Part shown: positions 25,755-34,989 of the stretch, piece by piece
Layout: each line of letters opens with the position of its first letter
Numbering within the stretch: the stretch's first letter is position 1
Assembly (NCBI RefSeq): GCF_001263175.1
Contig: NZ_CP012332.1
Span: 2,539,501-2,603,500 of the forward strand
Reading direction: 5' to 3'
Length of the DNA: 64,000 nt
Origin: Vulgatibacter incomptus
Lineage (GTDB): Bacteria; Myxococcota; Myxococcia; Myxococcales; Vulgatibacteraceae
Translations under genes and position numbers: made by a program
Notes under the pieces: model-generated
Told to the model about the DNA's origin: nothing
Seen by the model: only the letters and a program-made list of their open reading frames with translations
Databases searched by the model: none

Positions 25755-25854
25755 CGAAGCCGAAGGCGGAGCAAACGAAAAAGGAGCGGTTCCGCGCGAA
25801 GCGCGGCTGAAGAAATGGGGCCCGCTTCAGCGGGACCGATTTCTTCAAACGCTC
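25755..25854 (+). repeat. Dispersed stop-codon-associated repeat, copy 3 (modules B and C)
   Basis: GAAGCCGAAGGCGGAGCAAA (module B) followed by GAGCG, the CGCGCGAAGCGCG hairpin and the stem GAAGAAAT / ATTTCTTC, ending CGCTCAG. The far end overlaps the ccdA stop codon (TGA on the minus strand at 25853-25855). Confidence 0.8.
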
Positions 25855-26560
25855 AGAGCGCGAGGGACTCGAAGCCCGGGAGGAACTGCATCACGACTCC
25901 CATCTTGCCCGTGACCAGCAGGACGCCGAACGCGGTGAGGAGCGCGCCGCCCGTCCTCTCGACCCAGGGCAGCCAGGGCCGGATCCGGCTCGAGGCCGCG
26001 AGGAAGCGCTGGAGCGCCGCCGCGGAGACGATGAAGGGGATCGCGAGGCCCACGGCGTAGCCCGAGAGGAGCAGGACGCCGTGCCCGATGGTGCCGTCGG
26101 CTGCGGCCAGGGTGAGCACGCCGCCGAGGAGCGGCCCCACGCAGGGCGACCAGCCGAAGCCGAAGGCGAGGCCGACCAGGAGCGCGCCGAAGAAGCCCTT
26201 CGGGCTCGGCAGCTTCTGGAACCGCGCCTCCCGGAAGAAGAGCGAGACGCGCAGGATCCCGAGGAGGTGCAGGCCGAAGAGGATCACCAGCGCGCCTCCG
26301 GCGAGGTCGAGCCAGCGGCGGTGCTCGCCGAGGAGCTGGCCGAAGGTGGAGGCCGTCGCGCCGAGAGCCACGAAGACGAGGCCGAAGCCGAGCGAGAAGG
26401 CCGCAGCGCGCCCGATCGCCTTCCCCCTCGCGCCTTCCGCGTCGCCGGCGGACGAGCCGGTGAGGAAGGAGAGGTAGCCTGGGACGAGGGGAAAGACGCA
26501 GGGGGAGAGAAACGAGAGTGCCCCTGCGAAAACGGCGGCGGGTAGCGAGATCGAGGTCAT
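25853..26560 (-). CDS. ccdA: Cytochrome c biogenesis CcdA-family membrane thiol-disulfide transporter
   Basis: A 235-residue membrane protein with six predicted helices that passes electrons from cytoplasmic thioredoxin to periplasmic acceptors. The two redox cysteines lie in LSPCVFPLVPGY and FGWSPCVGPLLGG, at the usual places in helices 1 and 4. It begins 63 bp after the anti-sigma factor gene on the same strand and may belong to that operon, linking the sigma pair to envelope redox or c-type cytochrome maturation; this is inference. Its stop codon lies in a dispersed repeat. Confidence 0.93.
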   Translation of the reverse strand: MTSISLPAAVFAGALSFLSPCVFPLVPGYLSFLTGSSAGDAEGARGKAIGRAAAFSLGFGLVFVALGATASTFGQLLGEHRRWLDLAGGALVILFGLHLLGILRVSLFFREARFQKLPSPKGFFGALLVGLAFGFGWSPCVGPLLGGVLTLAAADGTIGHGVLLLSGYAVGLAIPFIVSAAALQRFLAASSRIRPWLPWVERTGGALLTAFGVLLVTGKMGVVMQFLPGFESLAL

Positions 26561-26623
26561 CGGCGGTCGGCTCCTGGTTGCATCAGGAAGGACACGACCC
26601 GCCTCCCGGAAGGTTCCGCACGA

Positions 26624-27433
26624 TCACCCGCTCGCCGCGATCGAGCACATCGCGTCGCCCGGCATCGCGCCGACCATGAGCCACGGCGAGTCGTCCCCGC
26701 CGGGGATCACGCAAACCGTCTGTCCGTCGCGCGCCTGCACGCAGCCGCTGCGGCTCTTCTCGCACGCCGCCGCCACCCCGCTCCCCTTGGGCGGCAGGTA
26801 GACGGAGACCGCGCGATCGCCGGCCCGGTAGACCACCGCCGCCGTCTCTTCGCCCAGCAGCGAGCAGCGCCTCGCGCCGATGAGTGTGGCGCCCGCCAGC
26901 ATGGGGACCTCCACCTCGTGGCCCAGGGCCGTGCTCAGCCAGGCGGAGAGCTCGGAAGGGTCCTGACTCTCGACCTGGCATCCGGTCCCATCACCCACGG
27001 TGAAGGCACGGATGTGGTTCGCGACGGCGTCCTCCGCCAGGGCGCGAGAAGGCGAGCCGGTCTCCGGCGCAATCACCATCACGGCGAGCGCGGCGGCCAT
27101 GGCCGCGAGGCCGGCCACGGCCCGCGAGAGGTGCCGCTTTGCGGGCGCCAACGACGGAGGTGCGAGCGATCGCGCGCGGCGCGCGAGCCGGCGAGTCCCG
27201 CCCGGCGCCGGCGCGCTGGTTTCGCCGCCGGCCTTGAGACCGCGCAAGGTCGCCGCCAGCGTGGACGATGGGGCCTCGCGGGCCAAGGGCAGAGATCGTA
27301 GGGCCGCGTCGAGGGCCTCCAGCTTCTCCAGCCGGCCGCGGCAACGGTCACAGCGGCGGAGGTGCGCCGCGTGCTCGCGGCCAGCCTCGCCATCCACCAT
27401 TGCGCTCAGCACCTCGTCGGAGACGCAGCTCAT
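26624..27433 (-). CDS. Anti-sigma factor with zinc-finger (HC2) domain
   Basis: A 269-residue membrane anti-sigma factor. N-terminal zinc-binding motif HAAHLRRCDRC (His-x3-Cys-x2-Cys) sequesters the sigma factor; a single membrane helix follows near residues 102-122 (LSRAVAGLAAMAAALAVMVI), then a periplasmic domain with several cysteines (GCQVES, CSLLGEE, CEKSRSGC, CVIPG), which could sense redox or metal. The start overlaps the end of the sigma gene by four bases, as usual for such pairs. What signal it reads is unknown; the downstream ccdA suggests a thiol theme. Confidence 0.85.
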   Translation of the reverse strand: MSCVSDEVLSAMVDGEAGREHAAHLRRCDRCRGRLEKLEALDAALRSLPLAREAPSSTLAATLRGLKAGGETSAPAPGGTRRLARRARSLAPPSLAPAKRHLSRAVAGLAAMAAALAVMVIAPETGSPSRALAEDAVANHIRAFTVGDGTGCQVESQDPSELSAWLSTALGHEVEVPMLAGATLIGARRCSLLGEETAAVVYRAGDRAVSVYLPPKGSGVAAACEKSRSGCVQARDGQTVCVIPGGDDSPWLMVGAMPGDAMCSIAASG

Positions 27434-27951
27434 CTCTCACCTCCTGCGGCAACAGCCTTCGTTTCCAGCGCTTCGATCATCGCTACCCGCGCCCGCGACA
27501 GCCGGGAGCGGACCGTCCCCACCGGGGTCTCCATCGCCTCGGCGATCTCCTCGTACGAGAGGTCTTCCACCGAGCGGAGCCAGAGCACCGTCGCCTGCTC
27601 CTCGGGGAGCTGGCGCAGGGCCAGGAGCAGCTCGTCGCTCAGGGCGCCGTCCTGGAGCTCCCGCTCGAGGTCCCCGCGGGGCTCCTCGTCGGTTCCCCGG
27701 GTGTCGGAGAGCACCAGCAGGTGGGGCCGCGCGTCCCTCACGCGGTTCAGGTGGAGGTTGCGGACCGTCGCCAGGATCCAGCCGCGGATCCGCTCCGGCT
27801 CCCGGAGCGAGCCCCGGCGCTCGAACGCGCGGATCAGGGCCTCCTGGGCCAGATCCTCGGCGTCCGACCGAGTGCGGCATAACCGCCGGGCCAGCCGATG
27901 GAGCACCGGAAGGTGCGGCTCGATCAGGCGAGCGAAGTCGCTTGGCTTCAC
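27430..27951 (-). CDS. ECF-type RNA polymerase sigma factor
   Basis: A 173-residue sigma-70 family protein with region 2 (LARRLCRTRSDAEDLAQEALIRAFERR) and region 4 (LPEEQATVLWLRSVEDLSYEEIAEAMETPVGTVRSRLSRAR). The start is taken at the GTG at 27951, giving VKPSDFARLIEPHLPVL, a normal ECF N-terminus, with GGGAAA upstream; longer frames run into the neighbouring repeat and gene. It is translationally coupled to the anti-sigma factor. It probably controls its own operon and an envelope-stress or redox regulon. Confidence 0.9.
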   Translation of the reverse strand: MKPSDFARLIEPHLPVLHRLARRLCRTRSDAEDLAQEALIRAFERRGSLREPERIRGWILATVRNLHLNRVRDARPHLLVLSDTRGTDEEPRGDLERELQDGALSDELLLALRQLPEEQATVLWLRSVEDLSYEEIAEAMETPVGTVRSRLSRARVAMIEALETKAVAAGGER

Positions 27952-28105
27952 GTTTTCCCAGGTCCGAACGATCGTCGACGAGGCCGGCACCGGGGTCGGA
28001 GCCGGCCGTTCGATCGGGAGGACACGCCAACCCTCCCGGAAGTTCCCCGACGCGAAACGAGCGTCGGGCGCACGCCCAGGACGGCGCCCGGCGGACCCTG
28101 GGGCC

Positions 28106-28175
28106 GAGAGTTCGTGAAGAAATTCACGAACTCTCGCGAGGCGGAGCCGAGCAAACGAAAAGGAGCGCTCTCGCG
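28106..28175 (+). repeat. Dispersed repeat, copy 4 (modules A and B, truncated)
   Basis: Module A is a perfect 13-bp hairpin, GAGAGTTCGTGAA / TTCACGAACTCTC, closed by a GAAA loop of the GNRA type. Module B (GGAGCCGAGCAAACGAAAAG) follows. Module C is cut off at the stop codon of the large membrane protein gene, which lies at 28176-28178. Confidence 0.8.
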
Positions 28176-30023
28176 CTAGGCCTTGCGCCGTGCGGGCTGC
28201 AGGGCGGGCTGCAGCTTGCCGGGCGCCTGCTCCCCTGCCGGCAGGGGCTGGAGGAACGTCCAGATCAGCAGCAGGCCGTACGCGACGCTGGCGAGGCCCA
28301 TCCACACGTACTTGTCGTCGTCCCAGATCGGCATTCGCGTGATCGCGTGGGTGCCGATCGCCAGGAGGATCAGCCAGAGCCCCATCTCCCGCCGCTTCTC
28401 CATGAGGAAGGCGCCCGGGATCATGAACGCGTAGTAGTAGCAGGTGAGCTCGGTGGCGGCCGGGATCATCACCACGCCGCAGAGGGCGGCCGCGACCCAG
28501 GCGGGCTCGTCGCGGCTGGTGCGCCACACGCCCCAGAGGAAGATCAGGTTCAGCGCCAGGAAGAGCCACTTGAGCTGGTGGTAGTTGTCCAGCCGCGTCT
28601 CCTTCCAGGTCTTGAACGGATCCTCCTGGCTCGCGTCCTTCAGATTCTTGGCGTTCGACCAGGGCCGCCACGAGAGGACCGTGCGCAGGCCCATGTGGTT
28701 GGTGAGCGGCGTCTCGGCGTGCTTCTCGGTGTTCGCGGCGAACTCCGAGTAGACCTCGAGGCCCCCCCTGGCCACCACGAGGGAGGCGGGGACCAGCAGC
28801 GAGGTCGCCACCAGGGCGCCGACCACGATCCGCTTGTGCTCCGCCGGGAAGGCCTTGTCCTTGAACCACCGCCAGCCGCCCTGGATCGCCGGCCCCAGCG
28901 CGAAGAAGATCGGGAAGAGCCGGAAGGCCGCGCCGGCGGCCAGGAGCGCGCCGCCCGTGGCCGGTTTCTTCTTCTTGAGGAAGCAGATCCCGAGCACCGA
29001 CCAGGCGAGGTAGTCGTAGCGGAGGAAGGCGCCGCCGTTCCAATAGAAGCGCGAAGGGAAGTTCAGGGCGAAGAAGGTCGCGGAGACCGCGAAGACCTCC
29101 AGGCCGAAGGCCCACCAGATCCCCGCGAACATCGCCACCAGCAGCAGCGGATCCAGCAGCGCCAGGACGACCATGCTCGTGTCGCTGGCCGGTCCCACCA
29201 GGTTGGCGAGGAGCGATCCGCCGATGTTCCACCAGGGCGTGCCGTTGTAGCCGTGATCCTTCTGGGAGTCGGCCCAGCGGGATCCCAGGCGGCCGATGAA
29301 GAAGGAGATGTCCTTCTTGAACGCCGTCCAACGCGCCTCGGTGAAGTGCTCCTTGCAGCGCTCGGGGTGGGCGAGGATGTCCTCGGTGGAGCCGATGAGG
29401 TTGGTGTGGGCGATGTCGCGCATGTTGCGCTTCTCGACCAACGACCGGCGCCCCATCTCCACCTCGGCGATGGCGCTGCACTCGTAGAGGCGCGCGAACC
29501 GGAGCTCGGGGAAGTACTTGGCGCCGATGTAGTAGTGGTAGTGCTCCCACACGTGGACGAAGTTCCCGCCGTGGAACTTGCCGTAGTTGAACCAGCCGAA
29601 GACGCCGAGGATCCCGAGGAGGCCGATCGCGAAGCGGCGCTCCTTACGCCACTTCTTGCCCTTGCCCGCGTCCGCCAGGTTCCAGCTCCAGACCAGAAGG
29701 GCGACCAGCAGCGCGGCGAAGGTGAGCTTGAGGACGTTCGCCTTGCCCTCGGTGTAGTCGAAGAGGCTCGGCGGGTCGGGAGGCTTGCGAACGTTCGCGA
29801 GCTGGCGCGCGAGCGTCGGCGATGCCGGCTCGCTGCGCTGCTCGAACGAGGCGGGCGGGATCGCGCGCGGCTGCGTCTCGTCCACCGCGGAAGTGGGCGC
29901 GAGCGCCGGGTTCGGGAGTACCGCCTGCTGCGCGGCCGGGGAGGAGGGCTCCTCCGCCGGGGCCTGCGGAGCGAAGAAAACGACCGTTGAGCAGGCCATC
30001 GCCTGGAGGAGGTTGCGGATCAT
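28176..30023 (-). CDS. Polytopic membrane protein, GT-C-like (possibly GT87/DUF2029-related)
   Basis: A 615-residue inner-membrane protein. A signal-like N-terminus (MIRNLLQAMACSTVVFFA, start at 30023 with AGGATTCG upstream), a Pro/Ala-rich exported linker to about residue 90, then about ten hydrophobic helices with a large loop around residues 145-260 (HVWEHYHYYIGAKYFPELRFARLYEC) and NGGAFLRYDYLAW later. The arrangement resembles polyprenol-dependent GT-C mannosyl/arabinosyl transferases such as GT87, but no catalytic motif can be assigned with certainty. A sugar-transfer role would fit the neighbouring galU. Confidence 0.6.
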   Translation of the reverse strand: MIRNLLQAMACSTVVFFAPQAPAEEPSSPAAQQAVLPNPALAPTSAVDETQPRAIPPASFEQRSEPASPTLARQLANVRKPPDPPSLFDYTEGKANVLKLTFAALLVALLVWSWNLADAGKGKKWRKERRFAIGLLGILGVFGWFNYGKFHGGNFVHVWEHYHYYIGAKYFPELRFARLYECSAIAEVEMGRRSLVEKRNMRDIAHTNLIGSTEDILAHPERCKEHFTEARWTAFKKDISFFIGRLGSRWADSQKDHGYNGTPWWNIGGSLLANLVGPASDTSMVVLALLDPLLLVAMFAGIWWAFGLEVFAVSATFFALNFPSRFYWNGGAFLRYDYLAWSVLGICFLKKKKPATGGALLAAGAAFRLFPIFFALGPAIQGGWRWFKDKAFPAEHKRIVVGALVATSLLVPASLVVARGGLEVYSEFAANTEKHAETPLTNHMGLRTVLSWRPWSNAKNLKDASQEDPFKTWKETRLDNYHQLKWLFLALNLIFLWGVWRTSRDEPAWVAAALCGVVMIPAATELTCYYYAFMIPGAFLMEKRREMGLWLILLAIGTHAITRMPIWDDDKYVWMGLASVAYGLLLIWTFLQPLPAGEQAPGKLQPALQPARRKA

Positions 30024-30140
30024 CGGGCGAATCCTAGCGTTTTTTCCCGGAGATGGGGCCATTCGAGCGAGCGGGCGTGCGCCCCGCGGGTGGGGACGGT
30101 ACGCCAGCGCGCTCCCGTTCGCTCCCGGGGACGCGAGAGA

Positions 30141-31031
30141 TCAACGGCCCTTCGCGTTCGCGATGAGCTGCTCCAGCCAGGGCACCAGCCCCTCCCGGAG
30201 CTCCGGCCGCTTCATCGCGTAGGCCACGTTCGCCTTGATATAGCCGAGGCGATCGCCGGCGTCGTAGCGCTTGCCCTCGAAGCAGTAGCCCACGAGGCCG
30301 CCCTCGGCGGCGAGCATGGCGAGGGCGTCGGTGAGCTGGATCTCCCCGCCGACCCCTGGCTTGGTGTTCTCGAGGAGCTCGAAGATCCGGCCCGGGAGCA
30401 CGTAACGCCCGATCACCGCGAGGTTCGAGGGAGGGCTCGCCTTCGGCTTCTCGACCATGTGGTCGATCGCCATCGTGCGGCTGTCGAGCATCTGGCCGGC
30501 GGCGATCCCATAGAGGTGGGTCTCTTCCGGCGGGACCTCCATCAAGGCCACGACGCCCTTGCCCGTGCGCTCATGGCACTCGATGAGCTGCCGGATCCCC
30601 GGGACCTCGGCGTCGATGATGTCGTCGCCGAGGATCACGGCGAAAGGCTCGTCGTTGATCACGGACTTGGCCTGGAGGACCGCGTGGCCCAGGCCGAGGG
30701 GCTCCTGCTGGCGCACCGAGACGATCGAGGCCATCGCGCTGATCGCGCGGATGGCGTCCCGCTCCTTGTGCTTCCCCCTCGCGACCAGCGTCTCCTCGAG
30801 CTCGGGCGTGAGGTCGAAGTGGTCCAGCATCGACCCCTTCCCCCTCGCGGTGATCAGGATCACGCTCTCGATCCCGGCATCCGCAGCCTCTCCCACGATG
30901 TACTGCAGGGTCGGCGTGTCGACGATGGGGAGGAGCTCCTTGGGCACCGCCTTGGTCGCCGGAAGAAACCTCGTCCCGAGCCCCGCCGCCGGGACCACGC
31001 ACTTGCGTACCTTCCTACCGCCCCGCTCCAT
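30141..31031 (-). CDS. galU: UTP-glucose-1-phosphate uridylyltransferase
   Basis: Makes UDP-glucose for polysaccharide and envelope synthesis. A 296-residue nucleotidyltransferase with VVPAAGLGTRFLPATKAVPKE at the N-terminus, ILGDDIIDAE (metal-binding Asp) and VEKPKASPPSNLAVIGRYVL typical of GalU. The start at 31031 (MERGGRKVRK) has a GGGAGGGGAT site; the longer frame upstream is rejected. It is divergent from priA across a 248-bp gap that should hold both promoters. Confidence 0.95.
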   Translation of the reverse strand: MERGGRKVRKCVVPAAGLGTRFLPATKAVPKELLPIVDTPTLQYIVGEAADAGIESVILITARGKGSMLDHFDLTPELEETLVARGKHKERDAIRAISAMASIVSVRQQEPLGLGHAVLQAKSVINDEPFAVILGDDIIDAEVPGIRQLIECHERTGKGVVALMEVPPEETHLYGIAAGQMLDSRTMAIDHMVEKPKASPPSNLAVIGRYVLPGRIFELLENTKPGVGGEIQLTDALAMLAAEGGLVGYCFEGKRYDAGDRLGYIKANVAYAMKRPELREGLVPWLEQLIANAKGR

Positions 31032-31279
31032 CGATCCCCTCCCAAGGTGGCTTTTCGCGGAATCGGAACGATCCCGCCACCGTGCCGGAAGGCGCACCCT
31101 AGTCGCCGAAACGTAGGCCAGGCAAGCGCTCGCATGCCCTCCGGCGTCGTCCGCGAGGCGTTCCGACGAACCTTCACCGGGGCGTCCCGTTGGGGTCGCA
31201 GTCGCGCCCGCGGGCCGTCACCGGAGCGGCCCGCGCCTCTTTCGGGTCGGACGTCCGAGTCGGCTGCTATGGTGCGCCC

Positions 31280-33502
31280 GTGCTCCTCGAGGTTGCCGTC
31301 GGCGCGCCGGTGCGCGGAACGTTTACGTACGAAGCGGACGACGACGCCCGCCTCGAGCCGGGTCAGCGCCTCGTCGTGCCCTTCGGCAGGCGGCGCGCCA
31401 TCGGCTTCTACCTGGGCCCCGCCCAGGCCGCGCCCGAAGGCAAGGTGCGCCGGATCGAGCAGGCCCTGGACGGCGAGACCCTCTTCTCGCCGGACCTCCT
31501 CTCGCTGATCCGCTTCGCGGCGGACTACTACCTCTACCCGCTCGGCGAGGCCCTCCGCTCGGCGCTCCCGCCGGATCTCGGCCGCGTGGACCGGCAGCCC
31601 GCGACCGAGCGGGCGCCCGCCATCGAGACGGTCTCGCTCATCCAGCCGGCAGAGGTGTGGAAGGCGGCGCTTGGCCGATCGAGGAGCCAGGCCGCGCTGG
31701 CCGCCCACCTGGAGGCCCGTGGAGGCAGCGCCCGCCTCGAGGAGCTCAAGGTCGCGGTCAAGGACGCCCCCGCCCTCGTGCGCAAGCTGGCCGCCAAGGG
31801 GATCCTGGCCTTGCACGCCGCGGACGGCGGCGCGCCGGACTCGCCCTTCTCAGGAGGCCAGGCGCCGCGGCCCTCCGACGACCAGGCCCGCGCCATCGAG
31901 ACCATCACGGCGTCGCTGGGCCGCTTCGAGACCTTCCTCCTCCACGGCGTCACGGGCTCCGGAAAGACGGAGGTCTACCTCCGGATCATCTCCGAGGTGC
32001 GGGAGCGCGGCGGCGGCGCGCTCGTCCTGGTGCCGGAGATCGCGCTCACGCCCCAGCTCGCGGGCCGGTTCCGCGCCCGCTTCGGCTCCCAGGTCGCGGT
32101 CCTGCACAGCGGCCTCTCGGATCGCGAGCGCACCCGCGAGCATAGCCGCCTTCGGAACGGCGAGGCGACGATCGCGGTGGGGGTCCGCTCCGCCGTCTTC
32201 GCGCCGGTCCCTTCGCTCGGGGTGGTCATCGTCGACGAGGAGCACGAGCCCTCCTTCAAACAGGAGGAGAAGCTGCGCTACAACGCGCGGGATCTCGCGG
32301 TCTACCGGGCGCGCCTGAACCAGACACCCTGCGTGCTTGGCTCCGCGACGCCTTCGCTCGAGAGCCTCGCCAATGCCCGCGAGGGGCGATACCGGCTCGT
32401 CGAGCTGCCCGAGCGGATCGACTCGCGGCCGCTGCCGACGGTGGAGCTCGTGGACCTCTCCGCCGCCCGGCGCACGCGCAACGAGGCCCCCACGGAGCCG
32501 CGAGACGAGCTCGAGCTCCTGGGCCCGCGCCTCTCCCTCGCCCTCGAGGAGACCCTCGCCTCCGGGAAGCAGGCCATCCTCTTCCTCAACCGCCGCGGGC
32601 ACGCCTCCCTCGTGCTCTGCGGCGCCTGCGGCGAGAGCGCGCGCTGTCCCGACTGCGACGTGGCGCTCACCCATCATCTTTCTCGTGGCGGCGAGCTCCG
32701 CTGCCACTACTGCGACTTCCGCACGCCGAAGCCCGCGGGCTGCCCTTCGTGCAAGGGCGAGCTCCTGGTGATCGGCGCAGGCACCGAGCGCGTCGAGCGC
32801 GAGCTCGCCAAGCGATTCCCCGACGCCCGCACCCTGCGCCTCGACCGCGACGCGGTGGGCAGCACCGCCGAGCTCACCCGGATCCTCGCCGCCTTCGCGA
32901 AAGGTGAGGCCGACGTGCTGGTGGGGACGCAGATGGTGGCGAAGGGCCACGACTTCCCGGGCGTCACGCTCGTCGGCGTGATCCTCGCGGACATCGGCCT
33001 GGGCATGCCCGACTTCCGCGCCTCCGAGCGGACCTTCCAGCTCCTCGCCCAGGTGGCGGGGCGGGCCGGCCGGGGCCGCGACCCCGGCCGCGTGCTCATC
33101 CAGAGCTTCCACCCGTCCGCCAGCGCGATCGCCTGTGTGGAGGGGCACGATTTCCCGCGCTTCGCCGCTGGCGAGCTCGAGCGCCGCCGTGAGCTCGGCT
33201 ACCCGCCCTTCTCTCGAGCCCTCGCCGTCCGGATCGAGGGCGAGGATTCCGCCGAGGCGGAGAGGACCGGGCGCCGCCTCGCCGAGGCCGCCAAGCGCTG
33301 GGCGTTCCCCGGCATGAAGCTCCTGGGACCGGCGCCCGCCCCGATCGCCAGGCTCCGCGGCCGCAGCCGGTTCCAACTCCTCCTGCTCGCCCAGGGTCCC
33401 GGCCCCCTCCAGGCCCTGGGCCGGCGGCTGGTCGACGTGGCCCAGACCGCGCCGAACGGCGTCAAGGTCGCGTTCGACATGGATCCGCTCTCGATGCTCT
33501 GA
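31280..33502 (+). CDS. priA: Primosomal protein N' (replication restart helicase)
   Basis: Superfamily 2 helicase that reloads DnaB at stalled forks. About 740 residues from the GTG at 31280 (VLLEVAVGAPVRGTFTYEAD is the usual PriA start); an in-frame ATG at 31190 would add 30 atypical residues. Walker A HGVTGSGKTEVY, Walker B VIVDEEHEPS, and the zinc-binding insert CGACGESARCPDC...CHYCDFRTPKPAGCPSC with eight cysteines are all present, followed by the conserved TQMVAKGHDFPGVTLVGVI. The length matches the 730-residue norm. Confidence 0.94.
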   Translation: MLLEVAVGAPVRGTFTYEADDDARLEPGQRLVVPFGRRRAIGFYLGPAQAAPEGKVRRIEQALDGETLFSPDLLSLIRFAADYYLYPLGEALRSALPPDLGRVDRQPATERAPAIETVSLIQPAEVWKAALGRSRSQAALAAHLEARGGSARLEELKVAVKDAPALVRKLAAKGILALHAADGGAPDSPFSGGQAPRPSDDQARAIETITASLGRFETFLLHGVTGSGKTEVYLRIISEVRERGGGALVLVPEIALTPQLAGRFRARFGSQVAVLHSGLSDRERTREHSRLRNGEATIAVGVRSAVFAPVPSLGVVIVDEEHEPSFKQEEKLRYNARDLAVYRARLNQTPCVLGSATPSLESLANAREGRYRLVELPERIDSRPLPTVELVDLSAARRTRNEAPTEPRDELELLGPRLSLALEETLASGKQAILFLNRRGHASLVLCGACGESARCPDCDVALTHHLSRGGELRCHYCDFRTPKPAGCPSCKGELLVIGAGTERVERELAKRFPDARTLRLDRDAVGSTAELTRILAAFAKGEADVLVGTQMVAKGHDFPGVTLVGVILADIGLGMPDFRASERTFQLLAQVAGRAGRGRDPGRVLIQSFHPSASAIACVEGHDFPRFAAGELERRRELGYPPFSRALAVRIEGEDSAEAERTGRRLAEAAKRWAFPGMKLLGPAPAPIARLRGRSRFQLLLLAQGPGPLQALGRRLVDVAQTAPNGVKVAFDMDPLSML

Positions 33503-33633
33503 CGTCTCGGCCGGAACCGAACGCGAAAGCGGGCGGCCCACGTGTTCCGTCCGACGGTTGCGGCGGTCCACGTCCCCGATTATCTTTTCTCGGGCCGCGA
33601 AGATTCTTGGCTGCGGCATGTTATTAGAGCGCC

Positions 33634-34167
33634 ATGGTTCGCGAAATCCTCATCTGGCCCGATCCCCGCCTGAAGGAAAAGGCGCTCCCCGTTTCGACGG
33701 TCGACGACTCGATTCGAGCTCTCATCGACGACATGTTCGAGACGATGTACGCCGCCGACGGCGTGGGCCTGGCCGCTCCCCAGATCGGCGTGCTCCAGCG
33801 CGTGATCGTCACCGACACTTCGCCGGGTCACGAGGGCGCGAAGCCCCTCGCCCTCATCAACCCGGAGATCCTCTCCCGCGACGGGACGCTCAAGTGGCGC
33901 GAAGGCTGCCTCTCGGTGCCCGACGAGTCGGAAGACGTCATCCGTGCCGCCCACGTCCGGGTCCGCTTCCTCGATCGCGATGGCGTCGAGCAGGAGATCG
34001 AAGCCACCGGGATGACGGCTGTTTGCCTCCAGCACGAGTGCGATCACCTCGACGGCGTGGTCTTCGTCGACCATCTGTCGACGCTGAAGCGCGAGCTCAT
34101 CCGCAAGCGGATGAAGCGCCTCAAGCGGGATCGCACCGCCGACGACGTCGCGGACGTTCGGGCCTAA
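33634..34167 (+). CDS. def: Peptide deformylase
   Basis: Removes the formyl group from nascent N-terminal methionine. A 177-residue metalloenzyme with all three signature motifs: GVGLAAPQIG, EGCLSVP (metal-binding Cys) and QHECDHLDG (metal-binding His residues and catalytic Glu). The C-terminal basic tail is typical. The gene stands alone after priA, with a TTATTAGAG promoter-like stretch just upstream of the ATG. Confidence 0.96.
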   Translation: MVREILIWPDPRLKEKALPVSTVDDSIRALIDDMFETMYAADGVGLAAPQIGVLQRVIVTDTSPGHEGAKPLALINPEILSRDGTLKWREGCLSVPDESEDVIRAAHVRVRFLDRDGVEQEIEATGMTAVCLQHECDHLDGVVFVDHLSTLKRELIRKRMKRLKRDRTADDVADVRA

Positions 34168-34230
34168 GCATTTCGACTACATGCCCCGGGGCTGGAACCC
34201 GCCACGGGGCAGCGGAACCGACTGCAGAGA

Positions 34231-34932
34231 CTACGTTTCCGCGTCGACGCCGCGCTTCGGGCAGAGGTCGGCCACGACGCAGCGGGAGCAGGCTGGCTTG
34301 CGCGCGTCACAGCAGCGCCGGCCGTGCCACACCAGGAGCTGGTGCCCCTTTCCCCAAAGCTCGGGCGGCAGCGTCCGCTGCATCTCCTCCTCCACCTTGT
34401 CCGGATCCGACTGCTTGGTGAACCCCAGCCTGCGGGCGAGCCTGCCGACGTGGGTATCCACCGGGAAGGCCTGGCCGCCAAAGGCGTAGACGGCCACCAC
34501 GCCGGCGGTCTTCCTTCCGACGCCAGGCAGCTCCTCGAGGGCCTCGCGCGTCCGGGGGAGCTCTCCGCCGAAGTCCGCCTCGATCCGCTGCATCGCGGCG
34601 ACGATGTTCTTGGCCTTGTTCCGGTAGAGGCCGCAGCGCGAGATGTGGGGATGGAGGTCCTCCGGCTGGGCCGCCGCGTAGTCGGCCGCCGTCCGGAAGG
34701 CCGCGAAGAGCGAGGGCGTGCACCGGTTCACCATCGCGTCGGTGCACTGCGCCGAGAGCATCACCGCCACCAGCAGCTCGAGATCGTTCGCGAAATCGAG
34801 CTCGATCTTCGCGTCCGGCATCTCGCGGTCGAGCCGCGCGATCACCTCGATCGCCCTCTCCTTCTCGGCCCTGGAGATCGCTCGCGGCCGCTTTGCGCCA
34901 CCCTTCGACTTCGTCCCTGTGCTCGTGCTCAT
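34231..34932 (-). CDS. nth: Endonuclease III
   Basis: DNA glycosylase/AP lyase removing oxidised pyrimidines. A 233-residue protein with the helix-hairpin-helix [12 protein letters not shown] (catalytic Lys), [14 protein letters not shown] (catalytic Asp) and the [4Fe-4S] loop Cys-x6-Cys-x2-Cys-x5-Cys in [18 protein letters not shown]. The N-terminal 20 residues are Lys/Ser-rich and non-conserved. It is convergent with def and divergent from the threonine aldolase gene. Confidence 0.95.
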   Translation of the reverse strand: MSTSTGTKSKGGAKRPRAISRAEKERAIEVIARLDREMPDAKIELDFANDLELLVAVMLSAQCTDAMVNRCTPSLFAAFRTAADYAAAQPEDLHPHISRCGLYRNKAKNIVAAMQRIEADFGGELPRTREALEELPGVGRKTAGVVAVYAFGGQAFPVDTHVGRLARRLGFTKQSDPDKVEEEMQRTLPPELWGKGHQLLVWHGRRCCDARKPACSRCVVADLCPKRGVDAET

Positions 34933-34989
34933 TCTCGTCCGGAGGATAGCGGTTTCGTCCGCGGCGTGCCGTCGGGTACTACTTCAAGG

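Noticed and set aside
27000-29990. Long plus-strand open frame opposite the anti-sigma, sigma and membrane-protein genes
   Set aside because: Antisense shadow; the minus-strand genes have clear motifs, ribosome-binding sites and four-base overlaps.
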